Source of the DNA: Halomonas sp.
Lineage (GTDB): Bacteria; Pseudomonadota; Gammaproteobacteria; Pseudomonadales; Halomonadaceae
Assembly: GCF_020832045.1 (NCBI RefSeq)
Contig: NZ_JAFIFK010000065.1
Coordinates: forward strand, 1 to 64,000
Length of the DNA: 64,000 nt
Reading direction: 5' to 3'
Notes under the pieces: model-generated
What the model was told of the DNA's origin: nothing
The model's database searches: none
Seen by the model: only the letters and a program-made list of their open reading frames with translations
Position numbers and translations under genes: made by a program
Part shown: in pieces, positions 9,407 to 17,698 of the stretch
Layout: every line of letters begins with the position of its first letter
Numbering within the stretch: the first letter of the stretch is position 1

Positions 9407-10177
9407 ATGAGACACAGTCTGAAAAGGCTGTGCGGCGCGGGAGCCCTGGTGCTCCCGCTGTCCGTGATGAGCCTTGTCGAAGCCCAGCAACGCCCCATCG
9501 TGGAAGACCGCAGCGGCCAGCCGCGGGGTTTCCTCGATCAGGCCGAAGTGCGTGAAGAGCCGGGCGGTAGCCTGGTGCTCTACAATCAGTTGCAGGAGCA
9601 TCAGCGCGAAATACAGCAGCTGCGCGGTCAGATCGAAGAGCTGCGTCATCAGCTCGAGCAGTTGCGTAACCAGACCCGCCAGCAATACATGGATCTCGAT
9701 GAGCGTTTGGCGGCCGGTAGCGCCGGTATCCAGACCGCTCCGGAGGTCGATCAGGAGTCGGCCCGCCAGGTTGCCCAGACCCCTTCGCCGAGCGGCACCA
9801 GTGCCGATGCCCAGGCTGCCTACCAGTCTGCCTTCGCCAAGGTGCAGTCGCGTCAATTCGCCGAGGCCATTGCCGCGTTCGATGCGTTCGTCGTCGAGCA
9901 CCCGGATACCAATCTGACGGCCAACGGTTACTACTGGTTGGGTGAGCTGCACTCAGCGGAGGCCAACCTGGAGCAGGCCGAGACCGCATTCCGGATGGTC
10001 ATCGACGACTATCCGCAGAGCAGCAAGGTACCCGATGCCCTCTACAAGCTGGGCCTGATCAAGGCGCGTCAAGGCGAACTCGAAGAGAGTCGTGGCCTGC
10101 TCGAACGGGTGCGTGAGGATTATCCCGATAGCAGTGCTGCCGGCCTCGCCAACGACTTCCTGCGACAATCCCTGTAA
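9407..10177 (+). CDS. cpoB: Cell division coordinator CpoB (YbgF)
   Basis: A 256-residue periplasmic protein. A signal peptide (about 1-26) is followed by a trimerising coiled coil (about 55-105: LQEHQREIQQLRGQIEELRH) and three TPR-like repeats from about residue 130 (SAFAKVQSRQFAEAIAAFDAF; NLEQAETAFRMVIDDYPQSS; GELEESRGLLERVREDYPDS). CpoB coordinates Tol-Pal constriction with PBP1B-driven peptidoglycan synthesis. It is the last gene of the tol-pal cluster; TATGGAG precedes the start. Confidence 0.93.
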   Translation: MRHSLKRLCGAGALVLPLSVMSLVEAQQRPIVEDRSGQPRGFLDQAEVREEPGGSLVLYNQLQEHQREIQQLRGQIEELRHQLEQLRNQTRQQYMDLDERLAAGSAGIQTAPEVDQESARQVAQTPSPSGTSADAQAAYQSAFAKVQSRQFAEAIAAFDAFVVEHPDTNLTANGYYWLGELHSAEANLEQAETAFRMVIDDYPQSSKVPDALYKLGLIKARQGELEESRGLLERVREDYPDSSAAGLANDFLRQSL

Positions 10178-10204
10178 CCGATTGGCCCTGATGAAGGACC
10201 CAAG

Positions 10205-10960
10205 ATGACCTGCAAGTTCGACTACGAGGCGCCCGCTGATTTGCTCCGTGACCGCATCATTCTCGTGACGGGTGCCGGCGACGGCATCGGTCGTGCGGCC
10301 GCTCTGACCTACGCTCGACACGGTGCTACGGTAATCCTGCTGGGACGAACCATTGCCAAGCTCGAGAAGGTCTACGACGAGATCGAAGCTGTCGGCGGGC
10401 CGCAGCCGGCCATCTTTCCGCTCAATTTCGAAGGGGCCACGCTCAAGGACTACCATGACATGGCCGAAACTCTCGACAAGGAGTTCGGCCGTCTCGATGG
10501 CATCTTGCACAATGCAGGTCTGCTGGGACGCATCACCCCTTTCGAACAGTACAATCCGGAGCTGTGGGAGCAGGTGATGCAGGTCAACATCAATGGGCCG
10601 ATCTGGATGACTCAGGCCTTGTTGCCGCTGCTGCAGGCTTCTTCCGATGCTTCGGTGGTGTTCACCTCATCGAGCGTCGGGCGCAAGGGGCGGGCCTTCT
10701 GGGGCGCCTATGCCGTGTCCAAATTCGCCACCGAAGGCTTTATGGAAGTGCTGGCGGACGAGGTCGAATATCTGGGCACGCTCAGGGTCAACTCGCTCAA
10801 TCCGGGGGCGACCCGCACCAAGATGCGGGCCAATGCCTACCCGGGGGAGGACCCCGAAACCCTGCGTACGCCCGAAGAGATCATGCCCACCTACCTGTGG
10901 CTGATGGGGCCCGACAGCAAGGGGTGTAATGGCCAGCGCTTCGACGCCCAGCCCAAGTGA
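10205..10960 (+). CDS. yciK: YciK-type short-chain dehydrogenase/reductase
   Basis: A 251-residue classical SDR. The nucleotide-binding TGAGDGIGRAAA lies near residues 22-33, HNAGLLG near 103, catalytic Ser in FTSSSVGR near 155, and Tyr-x-x-x-Lys in AYAVSKFA near 170. This sequence resembles E. coli YciK and P. aeruginosa PA3173, oxidoreductases of unknown substrate. In pseudomonads yciK is next to mupP and ubiG; here the same trio is present, but yciK faces mupP across a shared hairpin. Substrate is not predictable. Confidence 0.88.
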   Translation: MTCKFDYEAPADLLRDRIILVTGAGDGIGRAAALTYARHGATVILLGRTIAKLEKVYDEIEAVGGPQPAIFPLNFEGATLKDYHDMAETLDKEFGRLDGILHNAGLLGRITPFEQYNPELWEQVMQVNINGPIWMTQALLPLLQASSDASVVFTSSSVGRKGRAFWGAYAVSKFATEGFMEVLADEVEYLGTLRVNSLNPGATRTKMRANAYPGEDPETLRTPEEIMPTYLWLMGPDSKGCNGQRFDAQPK

Positions 10961-10972
10961 CAAATTGCTGTT

Positions 10973-10998
10973 AGCCTGCCTGGTCACTCAGGCAGGCT
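10973..10998. terminator. Symmetric hairpin between convergent yciK and mupP
   Basis: AGCCTGCCTG / GTCACT / CAGGCAGGCT is a perfect 10-bp stem with a 6-nt loop. It begins 12 bp after the yciK stop and includes the mupP stop codon on the other strand. No T run is present on either side, but the position between converging genes fits a bidirectional 3'-end element. Confidence 0.6.
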
Positions 10999-11653
10999 CC
11001 AGCAGGGCTTCCACCAGCGCTTCGCAGGTTTCGAACCAGAGGTCTGCCGGCCACTCTCGGTAGTCCTCGCCCTCTTCGATATAGCCGTAGCCCACTGCGA
11101 CGGCCACCATGCCGGCAGCGCGTGCCGCCTGCATGTCTCTCAGATGATCGCCGATGTACCAGCAATGGGCAGGGGAGACGTCCAGCCGTTCGGCCGCCAC
11201 CCACAGCGGCTCTGGCGCCGGCTTTCTCTGCGGAAGGTCATCGGCGCACAGCAGGGCGCCAGGCACCAGCCCCAGGCTCTCGATCAGCGGTGCCGCATAG
11301 GCGCGCGGCTTGTTGGTGACGATGCCCCACGGGCGCTGACTCTCTTCCCAGGCGTTCAACAGGCGGTCGAGATGGGGAAACAGGCAGCTTTCATCGGCCA
11401 CCGCTCGTCCATAGGCGTCGAGCAGGAACTCGCGTGCCTCGTCATGCCTCTGGTGCTCTTTGTCCCATCCCAGCGCGAGCGCGACCAGGGCACTTCCGCC
11501 ATTGGATACCTGCGCTCGGATAAGCGGATAGGGGAGCGGTTCGAGACCATGGTGAGCGCGCAGCGCATTCGTGGCGCGGGCTAGATCCGGCGCGGTATCG
11601 ACCAGGGTGCCGTCGAGATCGAACAGCAGGGCCTGGGGGCAGGCCGCCGTCAT
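10988..11653 (-). CDS. mupP: HAD phosphatase, probably MurNAc-6-phosphate phosphatase MupP
   Basis: A 221-residue HAD-superfamily hydrolase. Motif [18 protein letters not shown] at about 11-27, motif II in [11 protein letters not shown] (about 115), and motif IV near [16 protein letters not shown] (about 167) are present. By itself it would be called phosphoglycolate phosphatase (gph). However, the ubiG-mupP-yciK neighbourhood matches that of P. aeruginosa MupP (PA3172), which dephosphorylates MurNAc-6-phosphate in the AmgK-MurU cell-wall recycling route. I prefer MupP on context. The start overlaps the ubiG stop by 4 bp. Confidence 0.8.
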   Translation of the reverse strand: MTAACPQALLFDLDGTLVDTAPDLARATNALRAHHGLEPLPYPLIRAQVSNGGSALVALALGWDKEHQRHDEAREFLLDAYGRAVADESCLFPHLDRLLNAWEESQRPWGIVTNKPRAYAAPLIESLGLVPGALLCADDLPQRKPAPEPLWVAAERLDVSPAHCWYIGDHLRDMQAARAAGMVAVAVGYGYIEEGEDYREWPADLWFETCEALVEALLEPA

Positions 11654-12369
11654 ACCAGCTCCCGACGGCAGTGCACCATGTAGTTGACCGAGACATCGCG
11701 TGATGACAGACGATAGCGGCGGGTCAGAGGGTTGTAGACCAGTCCGCTCTGCTCTCTTACCTCAAGCCCATGCTCGCGACACCAGCCGGCGAGTTCGGAG
11801 GGACGAATGAATTTGCGATATTCGTGGGTGCCGCGGGGCAGCATCTGCAGCAGATATTCTGCGCCGACGATAGCCAGCGCATAGGCTTTGGGGTTGCGGT
11901 TGATGGTGGAGAAGAACAGCTGGCCACCAGGCTTGACCAAGGCGGCGCAGGCTTGAACGACCGAGCCGGGATCGGGTACGTGTTCGAGCATCTCGAGGCA
12001 GGTCACCACATCGTACTCGCCCGGATGCTCGGCGGCCATGGCTTCGGCGCTGGTCTGCCGATACTCCACCTCGACGCCGCTCTCCAGAGCGTGCAGGCGG
12101 GCAACGGCCAGCGGCGCCTCACCCATGTCGATGCCGGTTACCTGTGCGCCACGATGGGCCATGGCTTCGGCGAGTATGCCCCCGCCGCAGCCCACGTCGA
12201 GCACCTTGCGTCCGGCAAGGCCACAGCGGGCATCGATGAAATCCAGCCGCAGCGGGTTGATGTCGTGCAGCGGCTTGAATTCACTCTGAGGGTCCCACCA
12301 GCGGCTGGCCAGGGCCTCGAACTTGGCGATTTCGCCCTGGTCGACGTTGTGGTGGAAGCTTGCGCTCAT
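11650..12369 (-). CDS. ubiG: Bifunctional 3-demethylubiquinol/2-polyprenyl-6-hydroxyphenol O-methyltransferase UbiG
   Basis: A 239-residue SAM-dependent methyltransferase performing both O-methylations in ubiquinone biosynthesis. The family N-terminus [20 protein letters not shown] is followed by the SAM-binding [16 protein letters not shown] at about 55-70, the acidic VTGID and the post-I segment [13 protein letters not shown]. The frame is open 42 bp further upstream, but GGAGAG just 5' of the internal ATG supports this start. It is the first gene of the ubiG-mupP pair and diverges from galU across 168 bp. Confidence 0.95.
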   Translation of the reverse strand: MSASFHHNVDQGEIAKFEALASRWWDPQSEFKPLHDINPLRLDFIDARCGLAGRKVLDVGCGGGILAEAMAHRGAQVTGIDMGEAPLAVARLHALESGVEVEYRQTSAEAMAAEHPGEYDVVTCLEMLEHVPDPGSVVQACAALVKPGGQLFFSTINRNPKAYALAIVGAEYLLQMLPRGTHEYRKFIRPSELAGWCREHGLEVREQSGLVYNPLTRRYRLSSRDVSVNYMVHCRRELV

Positions 12370-12537
12370 GTGATCTCTCCGTGTCAATTGGGTCAGGCAC
12401 CCTGGCAACATTATTTACCTTCGGTATCATGCACTATTGTACCCGTAGCGGCCTGGGCATTCCCATGACGGAATCAAGGACAGGCCAAGGGAGTTACTTT
12501 ACCGACCGACCATTCTCAAACCGACAAGGAAGGCACC

Positions 12538-13428
12538 ATGATTCGCAAGGCCGTTCTGCCCGTGGCTGGATTCGGCACTCGCTGTCTGCCGGCATCCAAG
12601 GCGATTCCCAAGGAAATGATCACCATCGTCGACCGCCCCGTGATCCAGTACGTGGTCAACGAAGCGGTCAAGGCCGGTATCCGTGACATCGTGCTGGTGA
12701 CCCATGCCAGCAAGAGCGCCATCGAGAACCATTTCGACAAGCACTTCGAGCTCGAAGCCACGCTCGAGGCCAAGAACAAGCAGGAACTGCTCGACGAGCT
12801 TCAGTCTATCGTTCCCGATGACGTCAACATCATAAGCATACGCCAGCCCGAGCCGCTGGGTTTGGGGCATGCCGTGCTCTGCGCGCGTCCGGTCATCGGC
12901 GACGAAGAGGCCTTCGCGGTGCTGTTACCCGACGTGCTGGTCGATGACGAGGGGCTGCCGCGTAACGACCTGGCCGGCATGATAGATGCCTACGAGTCCA
13001 CTGGGCGTTCGCAGCTCATGGTGGAGGAAGTGCCCTGGGAAAACGTGCACAAGTACGGCATCGTGAATCCCGATGGGAAGCCGCCGGCCGCCGGCGAGTC
13101 TTGCCGCCTGGCCGGTGTTGTCGAGAAACCCAGCCGTGAAGACGCCCCTTCCAACCTGGCCGTCATCGGACGCTATGTGCTTCCGGGCAGCATCTTTGCC
13201 CTGCTGGCCGAGACGCCGCCGGGAGCGGGTAACGAAATACAGTTGACCGACGCCATCGAGACCTTGCGTCAGCGTGACGGTGTGGATGCCTGGCGCATGA
13301 ACGGCAAGACCTACGATTGCGGCCATCAGCTCGGCTATCTCGAGGCCACGCTGGTCTACGCCCGTCGCCACCCTCGTTTCGGCGAGGGCTTTCGCGAATT
13401 ACTGTCGCGCTATAGCAAAGCGGAGTGA
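12538..13428 (+). CDS. galU: UTP-glucose-1-phosphate uridylyltransferase
   Basis: A 296-residue nucleotidyltransferase making UDP-glucose from UTP and glucose-1-phosphate, a precursor for surface polysaccharides and osmoregulated glucans. The N-terminal nucleotide-binding signature VLPVAGFGTRCLPASKAIPK (residues 6-25) has the invariant Gly/Arg/Lys positions; VEKP (about 199) and GNEIQLTDAI (about 229) are family landmarks. AAGGAAGG precedes the ATG. It is translationally adjacent to a degenerate UDP-glucose-dehydrogenase relative, an arrangement that mirrors galU-ugd pairs elsewhere. Confidence 0.96.
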   Translation: MIRKAVLPVAGFGTRCLPASKAIPKEMITIVDRPVIQYVVNEAVKAGIRDIVLVTHASKSAIENHFDKHFELEATLEAKNKQELLDELQSIVPDDVNIISIRQPEPLGLGHAVLCARPVIGDEEAFAVLLPDVLVDDEGLPRNDLAGMIDAYESTGRSQLMVEEVPWENVHKYGIVNPDGKPPAAGESCRLAGVVEKPSREDAPSNLAVIGRYVLPGSIFALLAETPPGAGNEIQLTDAIETLRQRDGVDAWRMNGKTYDCGHQLGYLEATLVYARRHPRFGEGFRELLSRYSKAE

Positions 13429-13433
13429 GTGCC

Positions 13434-14747
13434 ATGCGTATACAGATTCATGGCAGCGAGCTGGCAGCGGCCACGGCGGCCGCTGCCCTCTCCTGGGTCG
13501 GCCATCAGGTGCGCTGGGTGCCGCATGCTTCGATGCGCTGGCCCGCCCTCAAGACAGCGCACTGGCTGCGGCGCGAGCCCGATCTTCTCGAGCGTCTCGA
13601 AGAAGGCTTGGAGCAGGGCACCCTGAGCCTGGCCAACGGCGAGGGTGTCGATCCGGGCGGACGCCTCGATATTCTCTGGCTCGCGCTTTCGCCGGAGCAG
13701 CGCGAAGAGGCCGACGAGCTGGTAAGCGAGGTCGCTGACGGTCAGGATGGTGAGCTTGTTCTGGTCAATAACTCCACCTTTCCGGTCGGTGAAACCGAAC
13801 GCCTGGAAGGTCTCCTCGGTGGCAAGGGCCGACGCGCCGTCGCGCTGGTCGACATGATCGAAGAGGGCCGCGCCTGGGACAGCTTCACTCGTCCTGGCCG
13901 CTGGCTCCTGGGGTGTGACGACGAGCGTGCCGAGGCTCAGGTGAGGGAAGTGCTGCGCGCCTTCAATCGACGCCGGGACGTCATGCAGCTCATGCCGCGG
14001 CGTGCCGCCGAGCTGACCAAGCTGGCGACGATTGGCATGCTCGCCACCCGCATCAGCTACATGAACGAGATTGCCGGTCTTGCCGACAGTCTGGGCGTCG
14101 ATGTGGAATACGTGCGCCAGGGGATGGGGGCCGACTCCCGTATCGGCTACGAATACCTCTACCCGGGCTGTGGCTTCGGTGGACCGCATTTCTCCCGTGA
14201 CTTGATGCGCCTGGCCGATGTACAGGAAGCCAGCGGGCGTCATTCCGCGCTGATCGAACAGGTACTGGACATCAACGAGCAGAAAAAGGAGACGCTGTTC
14301 CGTAAGCTCTGGACCCATTTCCATGGCCAGCTCGAGGGCCGTACCGTGGCGATTTGGGGTGCCGCCTTCAAGCCGGGCTCCGCGCGTATCGACCATGCAC
14401 CGGTGCTGACCCTGCTGCGTGCGCTATGGGCGCAAGGGGTTCGTGTGCAGCTGCACGATCCTGCCGCCACCCCGGCACTTCAGGCCGAAGTGGGTGACCA
14501 CCCGCTGCTGACGCTGTTCGACGGTGACCCCTACGCTGCCTGCGAGAATGCCGATGCATTGATGCTCATCACCGAGTGGAAACACTATTGGAATCCTGAC
14601 TGGTCTCGGCTGGCCGGATCTCTGCGTGAGCGGCTGCTGCTGGATGGCCGTAACATCTATGATCCTGCCCATGTGGCCGGCTGGGGTTTGGTCTATCGCG
14701 GTATTGGCCGCCGTGCCGAGCCGACGGAGCAACCTGCGGCACGTTGA
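13434..14747 (+). CDS. UDP-glucose dehydrogenase-like protein lacking catalytic residues (probable pseudoenzyme)
   Basis: A 437-residue protein with the full UDP-glucose/GDP-mannose dehydrogenase architecture: N-terminal Rossmann-like domain, central dimerisation helix region (KLATIGMLATRISYMNEI, 196-213) and C-terminal UDP-binding domain (GRTVAIWGAAFKPGS near 303; ITEWKHYWNPDW near 380). Key residues are gone. The active-site loop GGSCFPKD reads GGPHFSRD, so the nucleophilic Cys is His252. The catalytic Asn after Lys196 is Ile200. The N-terminal GxGxxG is replaced by GSELAA, and the TDDMRxAP segment reads SARIDHAP. The frame itself is intact. GGAGTG selects ATG 13434; a GTG at 13425 overlaps galU. 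Role unknown; a non-catalytic partner of GalU or a divergent enzyme are both possible. Confidence 0.8.
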   Translation: MRIQIHGSELAAATAAAALSWVGHQVRWVPHASMRWPALKTAHWLRREPDLLERLEEGLEQGTLSLANGEGVDPGGRLDILWLALSPEQREEADELVSEVADGQDGELVLVNNSTFPVGETERLEGLLGGKGRRAVALVDMIEEGRAWDSFTRPGRWLLGCDDERAEAQVREVLRAFNRRRDVMQLMPRRAAELTKLATIGMLATRISYMNEIAGLADSLGVDVEYVRQGMGADSRIGYEYLYPGCGFGGPHFSRDLMRLADVQEASGRHSALIEQVLDINEQKKETLFRKLWTHFHGQLEGRTVAIWGAAFKPGSARIDHAPVLTLLRALWAQGVRVQLHDPAATPALQAEVGDHPLLTLFDGDPYAACENADALMLITEWKHYWNPDWSRLAGSLRERLLLDGRNIYDPAHVAGWGLVYRGIGRRAEPTEQPAAR

Positions 14748-14825
14748 GATGGTAGTGTGCGCGTAGGCACGCAACCTGCTTACAATGGTGAAGCGCCTGC
14801 CGCACCTGCCAACGAGGAGTTCGAC

Positions 14826-15761
14826 ATGCCCGAAGCGCGTCCTTCCGAGCGACGTCCCATCGTGCCCGATCCCGATACCAGCCTGACTAGGCCGCGACGA
14901 GCGTCCTACTCCCAGCCCCGTCTGTGGCCGCTGAAACTGACCATACTCCTCTTGCTGGCCATGCTGCTCGGTCTGGCTTGGTTTGGCTGGCAGGAGCGAG
15001 AACTCCTGAACCAACACCTGGCTCAAGTGACTTCCGAGATGTCGAACGTGCATGCCCGCTTCGATGCCGAAGAGGGCCGAGGGGACAACCTCCAACAGCT
15101 CGAATCTCGACTCTCTGCGCTGGCAGACCATGCCGAATCGCTCGTTGCTCGCATGGCGAGTCTGGAAGTCGAGGTCCAGCAGGTCACCGAGCGGGACGGT
15201 TCACGATTCGGGGCCGTCGATGAGCGCGTCGACGACATCGCTCAGCGCGTCGACGATCTCTCCCAGGGGGTCGAGCGTATGGTGACCGAAGCCGAGAATC
15301 GCGAAGCCGTGCTCCAGGCCGTTCGCTCCTCGCTGAATGCAATCGAACGGGCAGGCGAAGAGGGGCGTGTAGCCTTGGCGGCAAGAATCGATACACTAGC
15401 CGAAGGCGATCAAAGTGTTGTACAACTTGCTGAGGATCTGCAGAACGTTCAGGAAGCGCTGGCGGAAGAGCAGCGCAGCGTGAGAGCATCCTATGACGAA
15501 CGGCTCGAAGCCCTCGATCGACAAGTTGCACAACTCTTTGAGCAGCAGCGTGTCGAATTCGATGAGGCCATGCAATCGCGCGAAGCCGAATTGAGCGAGC
15601 GTCTCGACTCGCTGGAAGCTTGCATTGAAGCAGGTGCTGTCGACGATGCCTCTGAGGCGGTCGAAGCCCTGCAGGCCAGGTTGGCCGGCATTGAGACGGA
15701 GCTTCGCGAGCTGCGTCAGGAGCAGCTGTCGCTCAACGCAGGGCTGGAAGCCCTTAGGTAG
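14826..15761 (+). CDS. Single-pass membrane coiled-coil protein, function unknown
   Basis: A 311-residue protein I do not recognise. A basic/Pro-rich cytoplasmic N-terminus (1-40, with RPSERRPIVPDPD and TRPRRASY) leads to one membrane helix (about 40-60: LKLTILLLLAMLLGLAWFGW). The rest is an almost uninterrupted coiled coil rich in Glu, Leu, Arg and Gln, with repeats such as DERVDDIAQRVDDLSQGVE. It has no enzymatic motif. Topology would place the coiled coil in the periplasm. It sits between the galU pair and tamAB. GAGGAG at 14813 supports this ATG rather than the open frame start at 14757. Confidence 0.75.
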   Translation: MPEARPSERRPIVPDPDTSLTRPRRASYSQPRLWPLKLTILLLLAMLLGLAWFGWQERELLNQHLAQVTSEMSNVHARFDAEEGRGDNLQQLESRLSALADHAESLVARMASLEVEVQQVTERDGSRFGAVDERVDDIAQRVDDLSQGVERMVTEAENREAVLQAVRSSLNAIERAGEEGRVALAARIDTLAEGDQSVVQLAEDLQNVQEALAEEQRSVRASYDERLEALDRQVAQLFEQQRVEFDEAMQSREAELSERLDSLEACIEAGAVDDASEAVEALQARLAGIETELRELRQEQLSLNAGLEALR

Positions 15762-15814
15762 TATGGCCGGGGCTCGAGACGCTCCGGCGGTAGTCAAGAC
15801 GGGAAGCCGTAGAT

Positions 15815-17698
15815 ATGGAAAGAGGCGTGTTTGCACGCGTGATGGCGGCGGCCTTGGGTCTTGGCATAGCGCATGGCGCATTGGCCCTCGAGGCAAGGAT
15901 CGACGGTGTCGAGGGTGCTGTCGCCGAGAACATCAGCCACTATCTCAGTGAAGTGGATGCTGTTCAGTACGACCGTCGCCGTCTAGAAGGTGAAGTGATG
16001 CGCCGCACCCGTGAAGCCATGCGGGTGTATGGCTACTACGAGCCGAGGATCCAGCCCCGTCTCGACGAGCGCGAGCCACCGCGTTACGTCGACCTGGCCA
16101 TCGACTCCGGCCCGCAGGTAATCGTCGAGGTGCTCGAGGTGCGCCTCGAAGGCCAGGCTGCGCGGGATGAGCCCTTTCGTGACACCGTCGACAGCCTGAC
16201 ACTTCAGGTTGGCGATCCTCTGCTTCATGCGCCCTGGGATCGCATGCGCAGCCGCCTCGCCAATCTGGCGCTGGAGCGTGGCTACTTCGGCTGGCGTTTC
16301 ACCGATCGGCGCATGGAAGTGCGTCCTTTCGACGAGAGCGCCAGACTTTATCTGACCCTCGACAGCGGCCCGCGCTATACGTTCGGCAACATCACGCTGC
16401 GTGGCCACCATATCGTGGAAGAGCGTTTGCGCAACCTGGCGCCTTTCGAGCCTGGCGATCCTTACCTTGCCGGCCAGGTGGCCCTGTATGCCCAGCGCCT
16501 GGGACAGACCAACTGGTTCAGTTCGGTAAGCGTACGCCCTCGGCTCGATGCCAGGCGCGAGCTTGCCATCGCACCGCCGACTCTGGGCTGGTGGAACATG
16601 GTCGCCACCGAGGGCGAGGCGGCGCTGCCACAGGCGCCAACCATGCGGGCCGCCATGGCTAGCGGTCCAACGCTCTCTGCCATGGCACTGGCCGGCGTCT
16701 CGCGCCTGCATGCCCCAGAGCAACCCAACATGCCGATCGATGTGTCGCTGGTTCCGGCGGATCGTCACCAGTTCGAAACCGGTATCGGCTACGCCACCGA
16801 CGTCGGGCCACGCCTGCACTTCGGCTGGGATCAGCCTTGGATCAACCGCTACGGCCACAGCCTCGAGCACGATCTGTCTCTTTCACTGCCGGAGCAGCAG
16901 TTTACCGGCACCTATCTGATGCCCCTCGACGATCCCTTGCGCGACCAGTATCGGTTTCAGTACGGCTTGCGTCATCGTGACAACCAGGACACACGTACCA
17001 GCGAGCTGACCCTCGAAGGCGCTCGACGCTGGGAATTCGACAATCGCTGGGTGCAGACACTCTTCGTGCGTGCCACCTATGAGGACTTCACTCAGGGCGG
17101 CGAGGCCGAGAGCGTGTTCCTCTACTACCCGGGCGTAAGCTGGTCACGTACGCGAACCCGCAACCCACGCTTCCCCACCTGGGGGGATCGTCAACTCATC
17201 GCCTTCGAGTACTCCGATACGGCCTGGGGCTCTGACGCCACTTTTCTGCGCATGACGGGCAATACCGAATGGATTCGCATGTTCGGGGACAATCTGCGCT
17301 TCGTGTCCCGGCTCGCCATCGGGGCCATCGAAACCGATGATTTCTCTCAGATACCGCCTTCGCTGCGATTCTTCACCGGCGGCGATCGTTCGGTACGCGG
17401 CTACGGTTATGAAACCCTCGCACCACGCAATGAAGAGGGGCTGCTACGCGGCGGCCAGCAGATGCTGGCTGGCAGCCTCGAGCTCCAGCACCGCGTGCGC
17501 GGCAACTGGTGGGGGGCCGCCTTCATAGACAGCGGCGATGCGTTCGACAACTGGGGGCCGGATACGCTCAATACCGGCGCTGGCCTGGGCGTGCGGTGGA
17601 TCTCGCCTGTGGGCCCGGTACGCTTTGACATTGCTCACCCCTTCGATGACGAGGAGAACTCGTGGCGTCTGCACTTCGCCATCGGCCCGGAATTTTGA
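15815..17698 (+). CDS. tamA: Translocation and assembly module outer-membrane protein TamA
   Basis: A 627-residue Omp85-family barrel. A signal peptide (about 1-24, ending ALALEA) precedes POTRA domains (about 27-265; for example YTFGNITLRGHHIVEERLRNL near 188). The 16-stranded barrel domain carries the family signature RFFTGGDRSVRGYGYETL near 515 and ends in an aromatic residue (GPEF), typical of barrel termini. TamA pairs with inner-membrane TamB for insertion of some outer-membrane proteins and lipid homeostasis. tamB begins inside its 3' end. GGGAAG precedes the ATG. Confidence 0.93.
   Translation: MERGVFARVMAAALGLGIAHGALALEARIDGVEGAVAENISHYLSEVDAVQYDRRRLEGEVMRRTREAMRVYGYYEPRIQPRLDEREPPRYVDLAIDSGPQVIVEVLEVRLEGQAARDEPFRDTVDSLTLQVGDPLLHAPWDRMRSRLANLALERGYFGWRFTDRRMEVRPFDESARLYLTLDSGPRYTFGNITLRGHHIVEERLRNLAPFEPGDPYLAGQVALYAQRLGQTNWFSSVSVRPRLDARRELAIAPPTLGWWNMVATEGEAALPQAPTMRAAMASGPTLSAMALAGVSRLHAPEQPNMPIDVSLVPADRHQFETGIGYATDVGPRLHFGWDQPWINRYGHSLEHDLSLSLPEQQFTGTYLMPLDDPLRDQYRFQYGLRHRDNQDTRTSELTLEGARRWEFDNRWVQTLFVRATYEDFTQGGEAESVFLYYPGVSWSRTRTRNPRFPTWGDRQLIAFEYSDTAWGSDATFLRMTGNTEWIRMFGDNLRFVSRLAIGAIETDDFSQIPPSLRFFTGGDRSVRGYGYETLAPRNEEGLLRGGQQMLAGSLELQHRVRGNWWGAAFIDSGDAFDNWGPDTLNTGAGLGVRWISPVGPVRFDIAHPFDDEENSWRLHFAIGPEF

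Noticed and set aside
13410-14396. A 328-codon open frame antisense to the pseudo-dehydrogenase
   Set aside because: It mirrors the wobble positions of the sense gene. I considered whether it explains the retained frame of a pseudoenzyme, but it lacks any recognisable product.
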